From an uncultured Ruminococcus sp. (GTDB lineage Bacteria > Bacillota > Clostridia > Oscillospirales > Ruminococcaceae), in contig CAMWLD010000022.1 of the NCBI GenBank assembly GCA_947175005.1, positions 1 to 14,502 on the forward strand: a stretch of DNA of 14,502 nucleotides. Direction: 5' to 3'. The notes beneath the pieces are model-generated. The model worked only from the letters and a program-made list of their open reading frames with translations, was not told where the DNA came from and made no database searches. The position numbers were made by a program, and so were the translations under genes. Shown piece after piece: positions 1 to 7,331 of the stretch (its first letter is position 1; the number at the start of each line of letters is the position of its first letter).

Positions 1-28
1 TCCCCCCTGGGAGGTTGTCCCTTTGGAC

Positions 29-196
29 GGCAACTTACAGTCGTTTGCAATGTCAAGCATCTCGCAAACAAAGTCACATTTCATTTATCAGGCAAGTCAC
101 AGCCGCCAGTCAACTCTCGCATTTCACAAAAAAGTCGTATTTAATAGGCAACTCACAATCACCAACAAATAAACGCATTTCAAAAACAAATTCACA
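29..196. repeat. Three degenerate tandem repeats of about 50 bp
   Basis: Three related units lie at 29-78, 91-139 and 147-196, separated by AT-rich spacers of 12 and 7 bases. Each starts GGCAAcTcACA (variants GGCAACTTACA, GGCAAGTCACA, GGCAACTCACA). The latter half of each resembles CGCATTTCACAAA, and each ends in something like AGTCACA. The middle is poorly conserved. Read on the minus strand, the units resemble peptide repeats of the type CEFVFEMR...GDCELP, but indels and stops break the frame between units, so I do not call a gene. They may be remnants of a dispersed intergenic repeat or of a decayed coding repeat. No other copy is seen in the window. Confidence 0.6.
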
Positions 197-202
197 GTAT
201 AC

Positions 203-317
203 AAAAGCCTCCCACGGCGTTTGAGTGGTGAAAAAAGCCACTCCCTCGGCGTGTGAGAGGGAACAAAGCCATATCCCCGGCGCATGAGGGGAAAACAGCC
301 CCGCGGCGTTTGAGCAA
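203..317. repeat. Array of short hairpins with constant loop and covarying stems
   Basis: Four units follow each other with periods of 32, 31 and 26 bases. Each has an (A)AAGCC-like lead, a pyrimidine stem arm, a nine-base loop GGCGTTTGA, GGCGTGTGA or GGCGCATGA, and a complementary purine arm. Stems are CCAC/GTGG (212-215 with 225-228), TCCCTC/GAGGGA (242-247 with 257-262) and TCCCC/GGGGA (274-278 with 288-292). The fourth unit (loop 305-313) keeps only a two-base stem. Stem sequences differ but stay complementary while the loop is kept. The function is unknown. Units are too short and too dense for a CRISPR array. Confidence 0.65.
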
Positions 318-372
318 TAGCTTAACAATTCCAAAAAATTCGGACAAAATTCAACAATTCGCAACAATTATA

Positions 373-381
373 TGTTATAAT
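373..381 (+). promoter_or_regulatory. Extended -10 promoter of mscL
   Basis: The sequence TGTTATAAT (TGn followed by TATAAT at 376-381) is a good extended -10 element. There is no clear -35 hexamer; the best match, TTCAAC at 350-355, has a 20-base spacer. The expected start would be near 388, giving a leader of about 28 bases before the ATG at 416. Confidence 0.6.
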
Positions 382-415
382 AATATTTAATAAATTTTGT
401 TCGGAGGTTTTGTTT

Positions 416-964
416 ATGGCAGACAACAACAAAAAGAACATCTTGACCGAATTTAAAGAATTCATCTCCCGTGGGAACGTGTTGGATATGGCTGTGGGTG
501 TTATCGTCGGCGGAGCGTTTACGTCTATTGTAAATTCGCTGGTCGCCGATATTTTTACACCGTTGATCGGTATCGTTATAGGCGGCATTGACTTTGCAAG
601 CCTGTCCTTTAAGATACCCGATACGGTGATCGACGGCAAGGTCATTACTCAAGGCGCAGAGCTTACATACGGCAATTTTATCCAGAGCGTTATCACATTC
701 CTGCTGACCGCCCTTTGCGTGTTTCTGCTGGTAAAGACTATCAACAGCTTCAGGCGGAAAAAGGAAGAACCCGCCCCCGAGCCCGAGCCTGCTCCCGAAC
801 CCGAGCCGTCCGCAGAGGAACTGCTTTTGCGGGAGATCCGCGATCTGTTAAAGGAACAAAACCGTACCTCGGGCCGTGATAATAACAGAACGGGCAATAA
901 CGGACAGAACCGCAGAAACAATAACGACAAAAACAACCGAAAGGATGTTTCCGTAACAAAGTAA
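416..964 (+). CDS. mscL: Large-conductance mechanosensitive channel MscL
   Basis: Homopentameric inner-membrane channel that opens under high membrane tension and releases solutes during hypo-osmotic shock. The protein has 182 residues from ATG 416, chosen because GGAGG at 403-407 sits 8 bases upstream; an in-frame TTG at 410 is less likely. The N-terminal amphipathic helix and first membrane helix carry the family signature (FKEFISRGNVLDMAVGVIVG, residues 13-32). The second membrane helix lies near 87-107. After the RRKKEE junction comes a Pro/Glu linker (about 117-131), then the cytoplasmic bundle helix AEELLLREIRDLLKEQ (133-148). A further tail of about 34 residues rich in Asn and Arg is unusual, since typical family members are 130-150 residues. 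It is a single gene under its own promoter, and the family assignment is secure. Confidence 0.96.
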   Translation: MADNNKKNILTEFKEFISRGNVLDMAVGVIVGGAFTSIVNSLVADIFTPLIGIVIGGIDFASLSFKIPDTVIDGKVITQGAELTYGNFIQSVITFLLTALCVFLLVKTINSFRRKKEEPAPEPEPAPEPEPSAEELLLREIRDLLKEQNRTSGRDNNRTGNNGQNRRNNNDKNNRKDVSVTK

Positions 965-1048
965 GGCTCAAAAGTCCGATTGTCAAAATGCACAAATTTT
1001 TTCATGCCGTCCCCCGAAAATTCTAAACAGAAAATATTTCACCGACTA

Positions 1049-1077
1049 TTGACACGGGGCGCAGTTTGTAGTAAAAT
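1049..1077 (+). promoter_or_regulatory. Sigma-A-type promoter of guaB
   Basis: TTGACA at 1049-1054 and TAAAAT at 1072-1077 are separated by exactly 17 bases, close to the consensus. Transcription should start near 1084, leaving a leader of about 44 bases. That is too short for a riboswitch plus expression platform, so regulation of guaB by a purine riboswitch is not suggested here. Confidence 0.82.
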
Positions 1078-1079
1078 AG

Positions 1080-2603
<1,524 letters not shown>

Positions 2604-2632
2604 ATTAGCGTGGCTAAATAAAATAATATTTG

Positions 2633-2688
2633 AAAACCGTCTTAATGTTCTTGCTTATTCTTAAAAATCAAGTCATTAAGACAGTTTT
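2633..2688 (+). terminator. Long hairpin downstream of guaB, candidate terminator
   Basis: An imperfect 15-base inverted repeat (AAAACCGTCTTAATG at 2633-2647 and CATTAAGACAGTTTT at 2674-2688, one mismatch) is extended by CTTG/CAAG (2650-2653 with 2669-2672), leaving a 15-base loop. The 3' arm ends in TTTT but the run is short and AT base pairs dominate, so termination may be partial. It lies just before the ribosome binding site of the next gene and could equally act as a leader hairpin for it. Confidence 0.5.
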
Positions 2689-2707
2689 GTATAAAAGGAG
2701 TTTTAAT

Positions 2708-3253
2708 ATGGAAATTAACGAATGCCTTAAACTTCTTATTGAAAATAAGAAGTTTATACTTGAGCAAATTGAAAAAGCATACGAAATAATATGTGATAAC
2801 TATTTGTCTAAATTTATTCTATACATAGATAAAAAGGGTACGCCTTATATAAAAGATATAACCGAGTGTAACTTTGGGTATTTTTCAAATGGAGAGTATT
2901 TACCTGTATATACAGCAAGCTACTTTGAAAATGAAGGTGATATGGAAAATACTGTAGATATTGTTTCGGATGCTTTATACCCAAAAGCCCAAAAAAAGTT
3001 TAAAGAAACCTGCATATCAGAAAATGCCGTAACACCCTTCCAGCAGTTACAAATTCTTTTGCGAGATCATTCAGACGATTACGAATCAATTACACACGCT
3101 TATGACTCTGTTGCACAATTTAATCGTTATATGGAAAATGAGTACTTAGACATCTATAATCGGATTATCGACAATATAAAAAGTTGTAACAGCATAACCG
3201 AATATACAGAAAAATATTTTCCGGAAATACTAAGCAACTGTGATAAATTTTGA
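2708..3253 (+). CDS. Hypothetical protein, AT-rich orphan
   Basis: I do not recognise this protein. It has 181 residues from ATG 2708, selected because AAGGAG at 2695-2700 sits 7 bases upstream; the reading frame stays open further 5' without another convincing start. It has no signal peptide or membrane segment. It is acidic, with a helix-prone N-terminus (LKLLIENKKFILEQIEKAYE), a central part rich in Tyr, Phe and Gly, and a helical C-terminal half. By rough count of a few lines its GC is about 30%, against about 50% in guaB, and it uses many ATA and TTA codons, which suggests recent acquisition. It ends 11 bases before the ogt start and overlaps that gene's ribosome binding site, so the two are probably translated from one mRNA. 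No function is proposed. Confidence 0.75.
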   Translation: MEINECLKLLIENKKFILEQIEKAYEIICDNYLSKFILYIDKKGTPYIKDITECNFGYFSNGEYLPVYTASYFENEGDMENTVDIVSDALYPKAQKKFKETCISENAVTPFQQLQILLRDHSDDYESITHAYDSVAQFNRYMENEYLDIYNRIIDNIKSCNSITEYTEKYFPEILSNCDKF

Positions 3254-3264
3254 GGTGCAATATA

Positions 3265-3771
3265 TTGTTCACTTGTAATTACTCATCTCCTTTAGGCAAG
3301 ATAACCCTTGCCTCCCATTCGGGGAAATCTCTTTGCGGACTTTGGTTTGAGGGGCAGAAATATTTCGGGGGTACTATTCTTTGCGATGATATTTTGGAAA
3401 TATCCGAAAAAAGCGGCTTGCCCGTTTTTGAGCAGACCGCAGATTGGCTGGACATTTATCTTGGCAGCGGTATTCCGGAGTTTACTCCCGAAATAGAAAT
3501 AACCGACACCCCATTCCGCAAAGCCGTCTGGGAAACCCTTTTAAAAATTCCGTATGGGGAAACAGTGACCTATGGGGATATTGCAAAAATGCTGCCCTCA
3601 AAGTCCTCCCCCCGTGCGGTAGGGTCGGCGGTGGGGAGAAATCCTGTTTCACTCATAATCCCCTGCCACAGGGTAGTGGGGGTAAAGGGCGCATTAACAG
3701 GATACGCAGGGGGTATCGACAGAAAAGAAAAGCTGCTGTTAATGGAGAAAACACGAGCGTCGATAGTGTAA
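3265..3771 (+). CDS. ogt: Methylated-DNA--protein-cysteine methyltransferase (Ogt type)
   Basis: Suicide DNA repair enzyme that transfers alkyl groups from O6-alkylguanine to its own cysteine. From TTG 3265 it has 168 residues, normal for stand-alone Ogt. I prefer this start because AGGTG at 3253-3257 lies 7 bases upstream; a TTG at 3250 would add five residues. The N-terminal ribonuclease-H-like domain (SPLGKITLAS, GLWFEGQKYF) is followed by the methyltransferase domain from about residue 82: TPFRKAVWETLLKIPYGETV, the RAVG helix with the arginine finger (Arg117), GRNP with the hinge Asn126, and the active site IPCHRVVG with the acceptor Cys134, then GYAGG. There is no Ada-type DNA-binding extension. 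It follows the orphan gene closely and ends in a perfect terminator hairpin. Confidence 0.94.
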   Translation: MFTCNYSSPLGKITLASHSGKSLCGLWFEGQKYFGGTILCDDILEISEKSGLPVFEQTADWLDIYLGSGIPEFTPEIEITDTPFRKAVWETLLKIPYGETVTYGDIAKMLPSKSSPRAVGSAVGRNPVSLIIPCHRVVGVKGALTGYAGGIDRKEKLLLMEKTRASIV

Positions 3772-3805
3772 AAAACCGCACCGATTTTACACCGGTGCGG
3801 TTTTT
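3771..3805. terminator. Bidirectional terminator between ogt and gatB
   Basis: A perfect 13-base stem, AAAAACCGCACCG (3771-3783) with CGGTGCGGTTTTT (3793-3805), and a 9-base loop. A run of T follows the GC stem on both strands, so it can stop ogt transcripts on the plus strand and gatCAB transcripts on the minus strand. It overlaps the last base of the ogt stop codon and lies 18 bases beyond the gatB stop. Confidence 0.92.
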
Positions 3806-3823
3806 AATTTATAAATGGATTTT

Positions 3824-5281
3824 TTAAGTCAGGCTTTTCAGCTTTTTCTCCAGCTCTTCCTTAATGACCTTGGGAGTAGCAGCGCCTCTTAGCGCCTTGC
3901 TGCACTGCCCCATAAGGAAGCCGAACACCTTCACATCGCCGCTCTTGTACTGGTTCACAGCCTTTTCGTTGCCTGCAATAACGCTGTCAATGACCTCCAG
4001 TACCTTGCCCGTGTCATTCTCAATTATCATGCCCTCTCGCTTTGCGATATCCTCGGGGTCGCCGCCCTTTTCCGCCATTTCACGGAATATTTCCTTGGCG
4101 TCGCTCTTTGTCACCTTTTCCGTGTCGGACATTTCCACCAGCTTTGCCATAAGCTCCGCCGTAAACATAGGCTTTTCAATGTCGATCTCGCCGAGGTTCA
4201 TACGCCGCATGATCTCGCCGATAATGAAATTCACCAAAGACTTGGGATTGTTGTAGCACTTCAAAGCGTCCTCAAACAGGTCGGAAAGCCGCTTGTTGTT
4301 TACGATTATCCGCGCTTCCTTTTCGGGAATGGAAAGCTTTCCAGTGTACTTTTCCAAACGCTCGTAGGGCATTTCGGGCAGGGAATTTCTTATCCTCGCC
4401 AAATCCTCGTCGGTGAAATTTACCTGACGGATATCAGGATCGGGGAAATATTTGTAATCGTGAGCGTCCTCTTTGGTACGCATGGTGCGGGTCTCGCCCT
4501 TGTTGTCGTCAAAACGGCGGGTCTCTTGCACGATCTTTTCGCCCCTGTCCAGCAGCCTTGCCTGCCGCTTTATCTCATACTCGACAGTGCGGTAAATGGA
4601 TTTGAGGGAGTTAAGATTCTTTATCTCCGCCCTTGTTCCGAACTCCTTGTCGGTGGGCTTCATAAGGGAAATATTTACATCGCAGCGGATAGAACCCTGC
4701 TCCATTTTACAGTCGGAAACTCCCGCATACTGAAGCAGCAGGGAAATTTTCTCCACCAAAGTCCTTGCCTCTTCGGGGCTGGACAGATCGGGCTCTGTAA
4801 CTATCTCGATAAGGGGAATGCCGCAGCGGTTGTAATCCGCCAGTGAAACGCCGTTCAGATCGTCATGGATAAGCTTTCCCGCATCTTCCTCTAAGTGGAT
4901 TCGGTTAATGCGTATCTCCTTGTGCTTCTTCTCCCCGTTCTCTTCATAGTCAATGGGCACTGTGCCGTTAATGCAAAGAGGGAGATTGAGCTGTGAGATC
5001 TGGTAAGCCTTGGGCAGATCGGGGTAAAAATAGTTCTTTCTGTCGAACACGGAAAATTTATTGATAGAGCACCCCAGCGCATAACCTGCTTTGACAGCGT
5101 ATTCCACCGCCGTCTGATTGATAATGGGCAGAGTGCCGGGCAGTCCCGAGCAAACAGGGCAGCAGCGGCTGTTTTTATCTCCGCCGAACTCGGCGGAACA
5201 GGTGCAGAAAACCTTGGATTTTGTAAGCAGCTCGGAATGTATTTCAAGACCTATAACAGGTATATAATCGGAAACAGGCAT
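3824..5281 (-). CDS. gatB: Asp/Glu-tRNA(Asn/Gln) amidotransferase subunit B
   Basis: tRNA-binding and kinase subunit of GatCAB. It activates Glu-tRNA(Gln) (and Asp-tRNA(Asn)) with ATP so that ammonia from GatA can form Gln-tRNA or Asn-tRNA. The protein has 485 residues, normal for the family. The N-terminal cradle domain begins YIPVIGLEIHSEL, with the zinc-binding cysteines Cys26, Cys28, Cys41 and Cys44 (CTC ... CPVC). Further conserved blocks are DRKNYFYPDLPKAYQISQ, HLEEDAGK, NRCGIPLIEIVTEPD, EQGSIRCDVN and EIKNLNS. A helical domain and a YqeY-like tail (about 330-485) bind the tRNA elbow. AAAGGA about 10 bases upstream supports the ATG. It is the last gene of gatCAB, 26 bases after gatA, and is followed by a strong terminator. 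Confidence 0.97.
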   Translation of the reverse strand: MPVSDYIPVIGLEIHSELLTKSKVFCTCSAEFGGDKNSRCCPVCSGLPGTLPIINQTAVEYAVKAGYALGCSINKFSVFDRKNYFYPDLPKAYQISQLNLPLCINGTVPIDYEENGEKKHKEIRINRIHLEEDAGKLIHDDLNGVSLADYNRCGIPLIEIVTEPDLSSPEEARTLVEKISLLLQYAGVSDCKMEQGSIRCDVNISLMKPTDKEFGTRAEIKNLNSLKSIYRTVEYEIKRQARLLDRGEKIVQETRRFDDNKGETRTMRTKEDAHDYKYFPDPDIRQVNFTDEDLARIRNSLPEMPYERLEKYTGKLSIPEKEARIIVNNKRLSDLFEDALKCYNNPKSLVNFIIGEIMRRMNLGEIDIEKPMFTAELMAKLVEMSDTEKVTKSDAKEIFREMAEKGGDPEDIAKREGMIIENDTGKVLEVIDSVIAGNEKAVNQYKSGDVKVFGFLMGQCSKALRGAATPKVIKEELEKKLKSLT

Positions 5282-5307
5282 TTTTTTCAGTCCTTTCTTT
5301 AATCAAA

Positions 5308-6759
5308 TCATATATTTGCAGGGACTTTCTCAAAGCCCTGCTCGAAAGCGGAGGCAGCGCCTATTATGGTCGCCTCGTCCCACATTTTTCCTATAAGGGA
5401 CATACCTATGGGCATTCCCTTGCCGTCATATCCGCAGGTGGTGGAGATCGCAGGCAGGGAAGCAATGTTCACCGTTACCGTGCATATATCCGCCTGGTAC
5501 ATCTTCTTGGGGTCGTGGATATTTTCGTTTACGCCGTAGGCAACCCCGGGAGCGGTGGGAGTAAGGATAATGTCGCACTTGCCGAAAATTTCATTGTATT
5601 CCTCACGTATTTTCTGTTTCAGCGCCATTGCCTTGCCGTAGTATGCGTCATAATAGCCCGAGCAAAGAGCATAGTTGCCCAGGAGAATACGTCTTTTTAC
5701 CTCGTCCCCGAAGCCCTCGCTGCGGGAAGCGGTTATAAGCTCATTGTAATCCCCCGTGATATCGCTTCTGTGGCCGTATTTTATGCCGTCGTATCTTGAA
5801 AGGTTGGAGGAAGCCTCGGCGGAGGCAATAAGATAGTAAGCAGCGACCGCATATTTAAGGGAGGGCATGGAAACGTCCACAAGCTCTGCCCCCATAGCCT
5901 TGTAGCTGTCCGCAGCCGCAAGAACAGCTGTTCTTACCTCCTCATCACTACCCTCGGCGTAAAACTCGGCGGGAATTGCTATCTTAACGCCTTTCATGCT
6001 CATGCCGCCCTTAGCCGTAAAGTCCTCTTCGGGGCGGTTTTCGGAAGTACCGTCATGATAATCATATCCGCAAACGGCATTAAGGATAATTCCGCAGTCC
6101 TCGGCGGTATTTGCAATAGGTCCTATCTGGTCAAGTGAACTGGCAAATGCAACAAGCCCGTAACGTGAAACTCTGCCGTAGGTGGGCTTTAAGCCCGTAA
6201 CACCGCAGAATGAAGCAGGCTGACGGATAGACCCGCCTGTGTCCGAACCGAGAGCGGCAGCGCACAGTCTTGCGCCCACAGCCGCAGCCGAACCGCCCGA
6301 CGACCCCCCGGGAACACGACCCGTGTCATAGGGATTTTTTGTTTTCTTGAATGCGGAGGTCTGAGTAGAGCCGCCCATGGCAAATTCGTCCATAGAAGTC
6401 TTGCCCAGCATAACGATCCCCTGCGCGTTCAGCTTTTCCATAGCCGTGGCATTGTAAGGGGGAATAAAGTTTTCCAGCATTTTTGAAGCGCAGGTGGTTT
6501 TTACCCCCTCTGTGCAGATGTTGTCCTTTATTGCAAGGGGAATGCCGCAAAGGGGAGAAACCTCGCCCGAATCTATCTTCTTCTGCGCCTCATTCGCAGC
6601 AGTGAGTGCCTCTTCCTCCGTCACCGTAATATAGCTTTCCAGGCTGCCGTCAATTTTCTTTATCCTGTCAAGGTAAGAGGCGGTTATCTCGTGGGAGGAA
6701 AACTCCTTTTTGTCAAGCCCCGTCCGCAGCTCCTTTACCGAAAGTGAAGTAACGTCCAT
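5308..6759 (-). CDS. gatA: Asp/Glu-tRNA(Asn/Gln) amidotransferase subunit A
   Basis: Amidase-signature glutaminase subunit of GatCAB, which hydrolyses glutamine and channels ammonia to GatB. I choose the internal ATG at 6759 (483 residues) because AAAGGAG at 6769-6775 lies 9 bases upstream; the open frame extends 27 codons further 5', but that would overlap gatC. The catalytic Ser-cisSer-Lys triad is intact: Lys78 in PLAIKDN, Ser153 in the glycine/serine-rich loop GGSSGGSAAA, and Ser177 in DTGGSIRQP. Other family blocks include GKTSMDEFAMG and LKPTYGRVSRYGLVAFASS. The length is standard. It is the second gene of the operon, 31 bases after gatC. Confidence 0.97.
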   Translation of the reverse strand: MDVTSLSVKELRTGLDKKEFSSHEITASYLDRIKKIDGSLESYITVTEEEALTAANEAQKKIDSGEVSPLCGIPLAIKDNICTEGVKTTCASKMLENFIPPYNATAMEKLNAQGIVMLGKTSMDEFAMGGSTQTSAFKKTKNPYDTGRVPGGSSGGSAAAVGARLCAAALGSDTGGSIRQPASFCGVTGLKPTYGRVSRYGLVAFASSLDQIGPIANTAEDCGIILNAVCGYDYHDGTSENRPEEDFTAKGGMSMKGVKIAIPAEFYAEGSDEEVRTAVLAAADSYKAMGAELVDVSMPSLKYAVAAYYLIASAEASSNLSRYDGIKYGHRSDITGDYNELITASRSEGFGDEVKRRILLGNYALCSGYYDAYYGKAMALKQKIREEYNEIFGKCDIILTPTAPGVAYGVNENIHDPKKMYQADICTVTVNIASLPAISTTCGYDGKGMPIGMSLIGKMWDEATIIGAASAFEQGFEKVPANI

Positions 6760-6790
6760 ATTATCAAACTCCTTTATATTACTCATTCGA

Positions 6791-7069
6791 TCATTCAACG
6801 ACCTTGGGCACAACAAAGCAGCTCTCGCTGTTTGTGGCATTCATCAGCAGCTTGTCCGTAGGCAGGCTTCCCATAGCCTCGTCCTTTCGCAGATCCTTTA
6901 AATATACATTGTGATTATCCTTTAAAGGGTCATAGGTTATGTCGATTTCCTTGATAGTATCCATAATTTCAATAATGCTTGTCATATCCTGTACAGCCTT
7001 TACAAGCTCTTCATCCGTAAAGCTGAGCTTGCCCAGCTTTGCCAGATATTTTACCATTTCCAGATCCAT
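6791..7069 (-). CDS. gatC: Asp/Glu-tRNA(Asn/Gln) amidotransferase subunit C
   Basis: Small subunit that wraps around GatA and GatB and stabilises the complex. It has 92 residues, close to the usual 95-100. It begins MDLEMVKYLAKLGKLSFTDE, the standard GatC pattern of 'v..lA.La.l.l.eeE', followed by a helical stretch ending in a Met/Asp-rich region (MTSIIEIMDTIKEIDI) and a C-terminal part with LRKDEA. The ribosome binding site AAAGGA lies 13 bases upstream, which is rather long, so initiation may be modest. It is the first gene of the operon, with a clear promoter at 7131-7159 and a leader of about 55 bases. Confidence 0.95.
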   Translation of the reverse strand: MDLEMVKYLAKLGKLSFTDEELVKAVQDMTSIIEIMDTIKEIDITYDPLKDNHNVYLKDLRKDEAMGSLPTDKLLMNATNSESCFVVPKVVE

Positions 7070-7130
7070 AAAATCCGATCATTCCTTTCAAAGCATTGGA
7101 TTTTTTGCCGAAATTCAAAAATACAATATA

Positions 7131-7159
7131 ATTATACCACATTCTTACAGCTTTTGCAA
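7131..7159 (-). promoter_or_regulatory. Promoter of the gatCAB operon
   Basis: On the minus strand TTGCAA (7159-7154) and a perfect TATAAT (7136-7131) are separated by 17 bases, with a TGG just before the -10 (extended -10). The expected start is near 7124. No hairpin or T-box-like leader is seen between it and gatC. Confidence 0.85.
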
Positions 7160-7182
7160 GAGATTTGGAAGATTTTTTTGCC

Positions 7183-7217
7183 GGAGGCAGGAATTTAAGA
7201 GGCAGGAAGCAGGAGGG
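7183..7217. repeat. Purine-rich GAGGCAGGA repeat, copy 1
   Basis: The plus strand reads GGAGGCAGGAATTTAAGAGG followed by CAGGAAGCAGGAGGGG. It resembles the minus strand of 12218-12250 (GAGGCAAGA, then TTAAGA, then GGCAAGA, then ATTTTC) and shares its core with 9784-9803. It sits between the gat promoter and the terminator of the 614-residue protein gene, so it does not belong to a coding region. Confidence 0.5.
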
Positions 7218-7245
7218 GATTTTTCATGTACAGCAATTTTGCAAA

Positions 7246-7290
7246 CAAAAATCACCCCGGCGGGATTTTCCCCTGCCGAGGTGTTTTTTG
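7246..7290 (-). terminator. Terminator of the 614-residue secreted protein gene
   Basis: An 11-position stem, CACCTCGGCAG (7283-7273, minus strand) with CTGCCGGGGTG-like complement down to 7253, with one mismatch and one G-T wobble, around a short loop. It is followed on the minus strand by ATTTTTG and on the plus strand by six T. It lies 49 bases beyond the stop codon at 7332. A second, weaker hairpin (ACGGG/CCCGT, 7291-7312) lies between the two. Confidence 0.78.
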
Positions 7291-7331
7291 ACGGGACGTT
7301 CAAAGCCCCGTTATTATTTTTCAAATGGATT

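Noticed and set aside
29..317. Possible CRISPR array in the left intergenic region
   Set aside because: Units diverge from each other, are not interrupted by unique spacers of constant length, and no cas gene is seen.
110..367. An 85-codon minus-strand frame across the repeat region
   Set aside because: It spans two repeat types and the mscL promoter, has no ribosome binding site, and its peptide is only the translation of the repeats.
3444..3827. A 127-codon plus-strand frame overlapping ogt
   Set aside because: It is an alternative frame of ogt and runs through the terminator hairpin; the ogt frame has all catalytic motifs.
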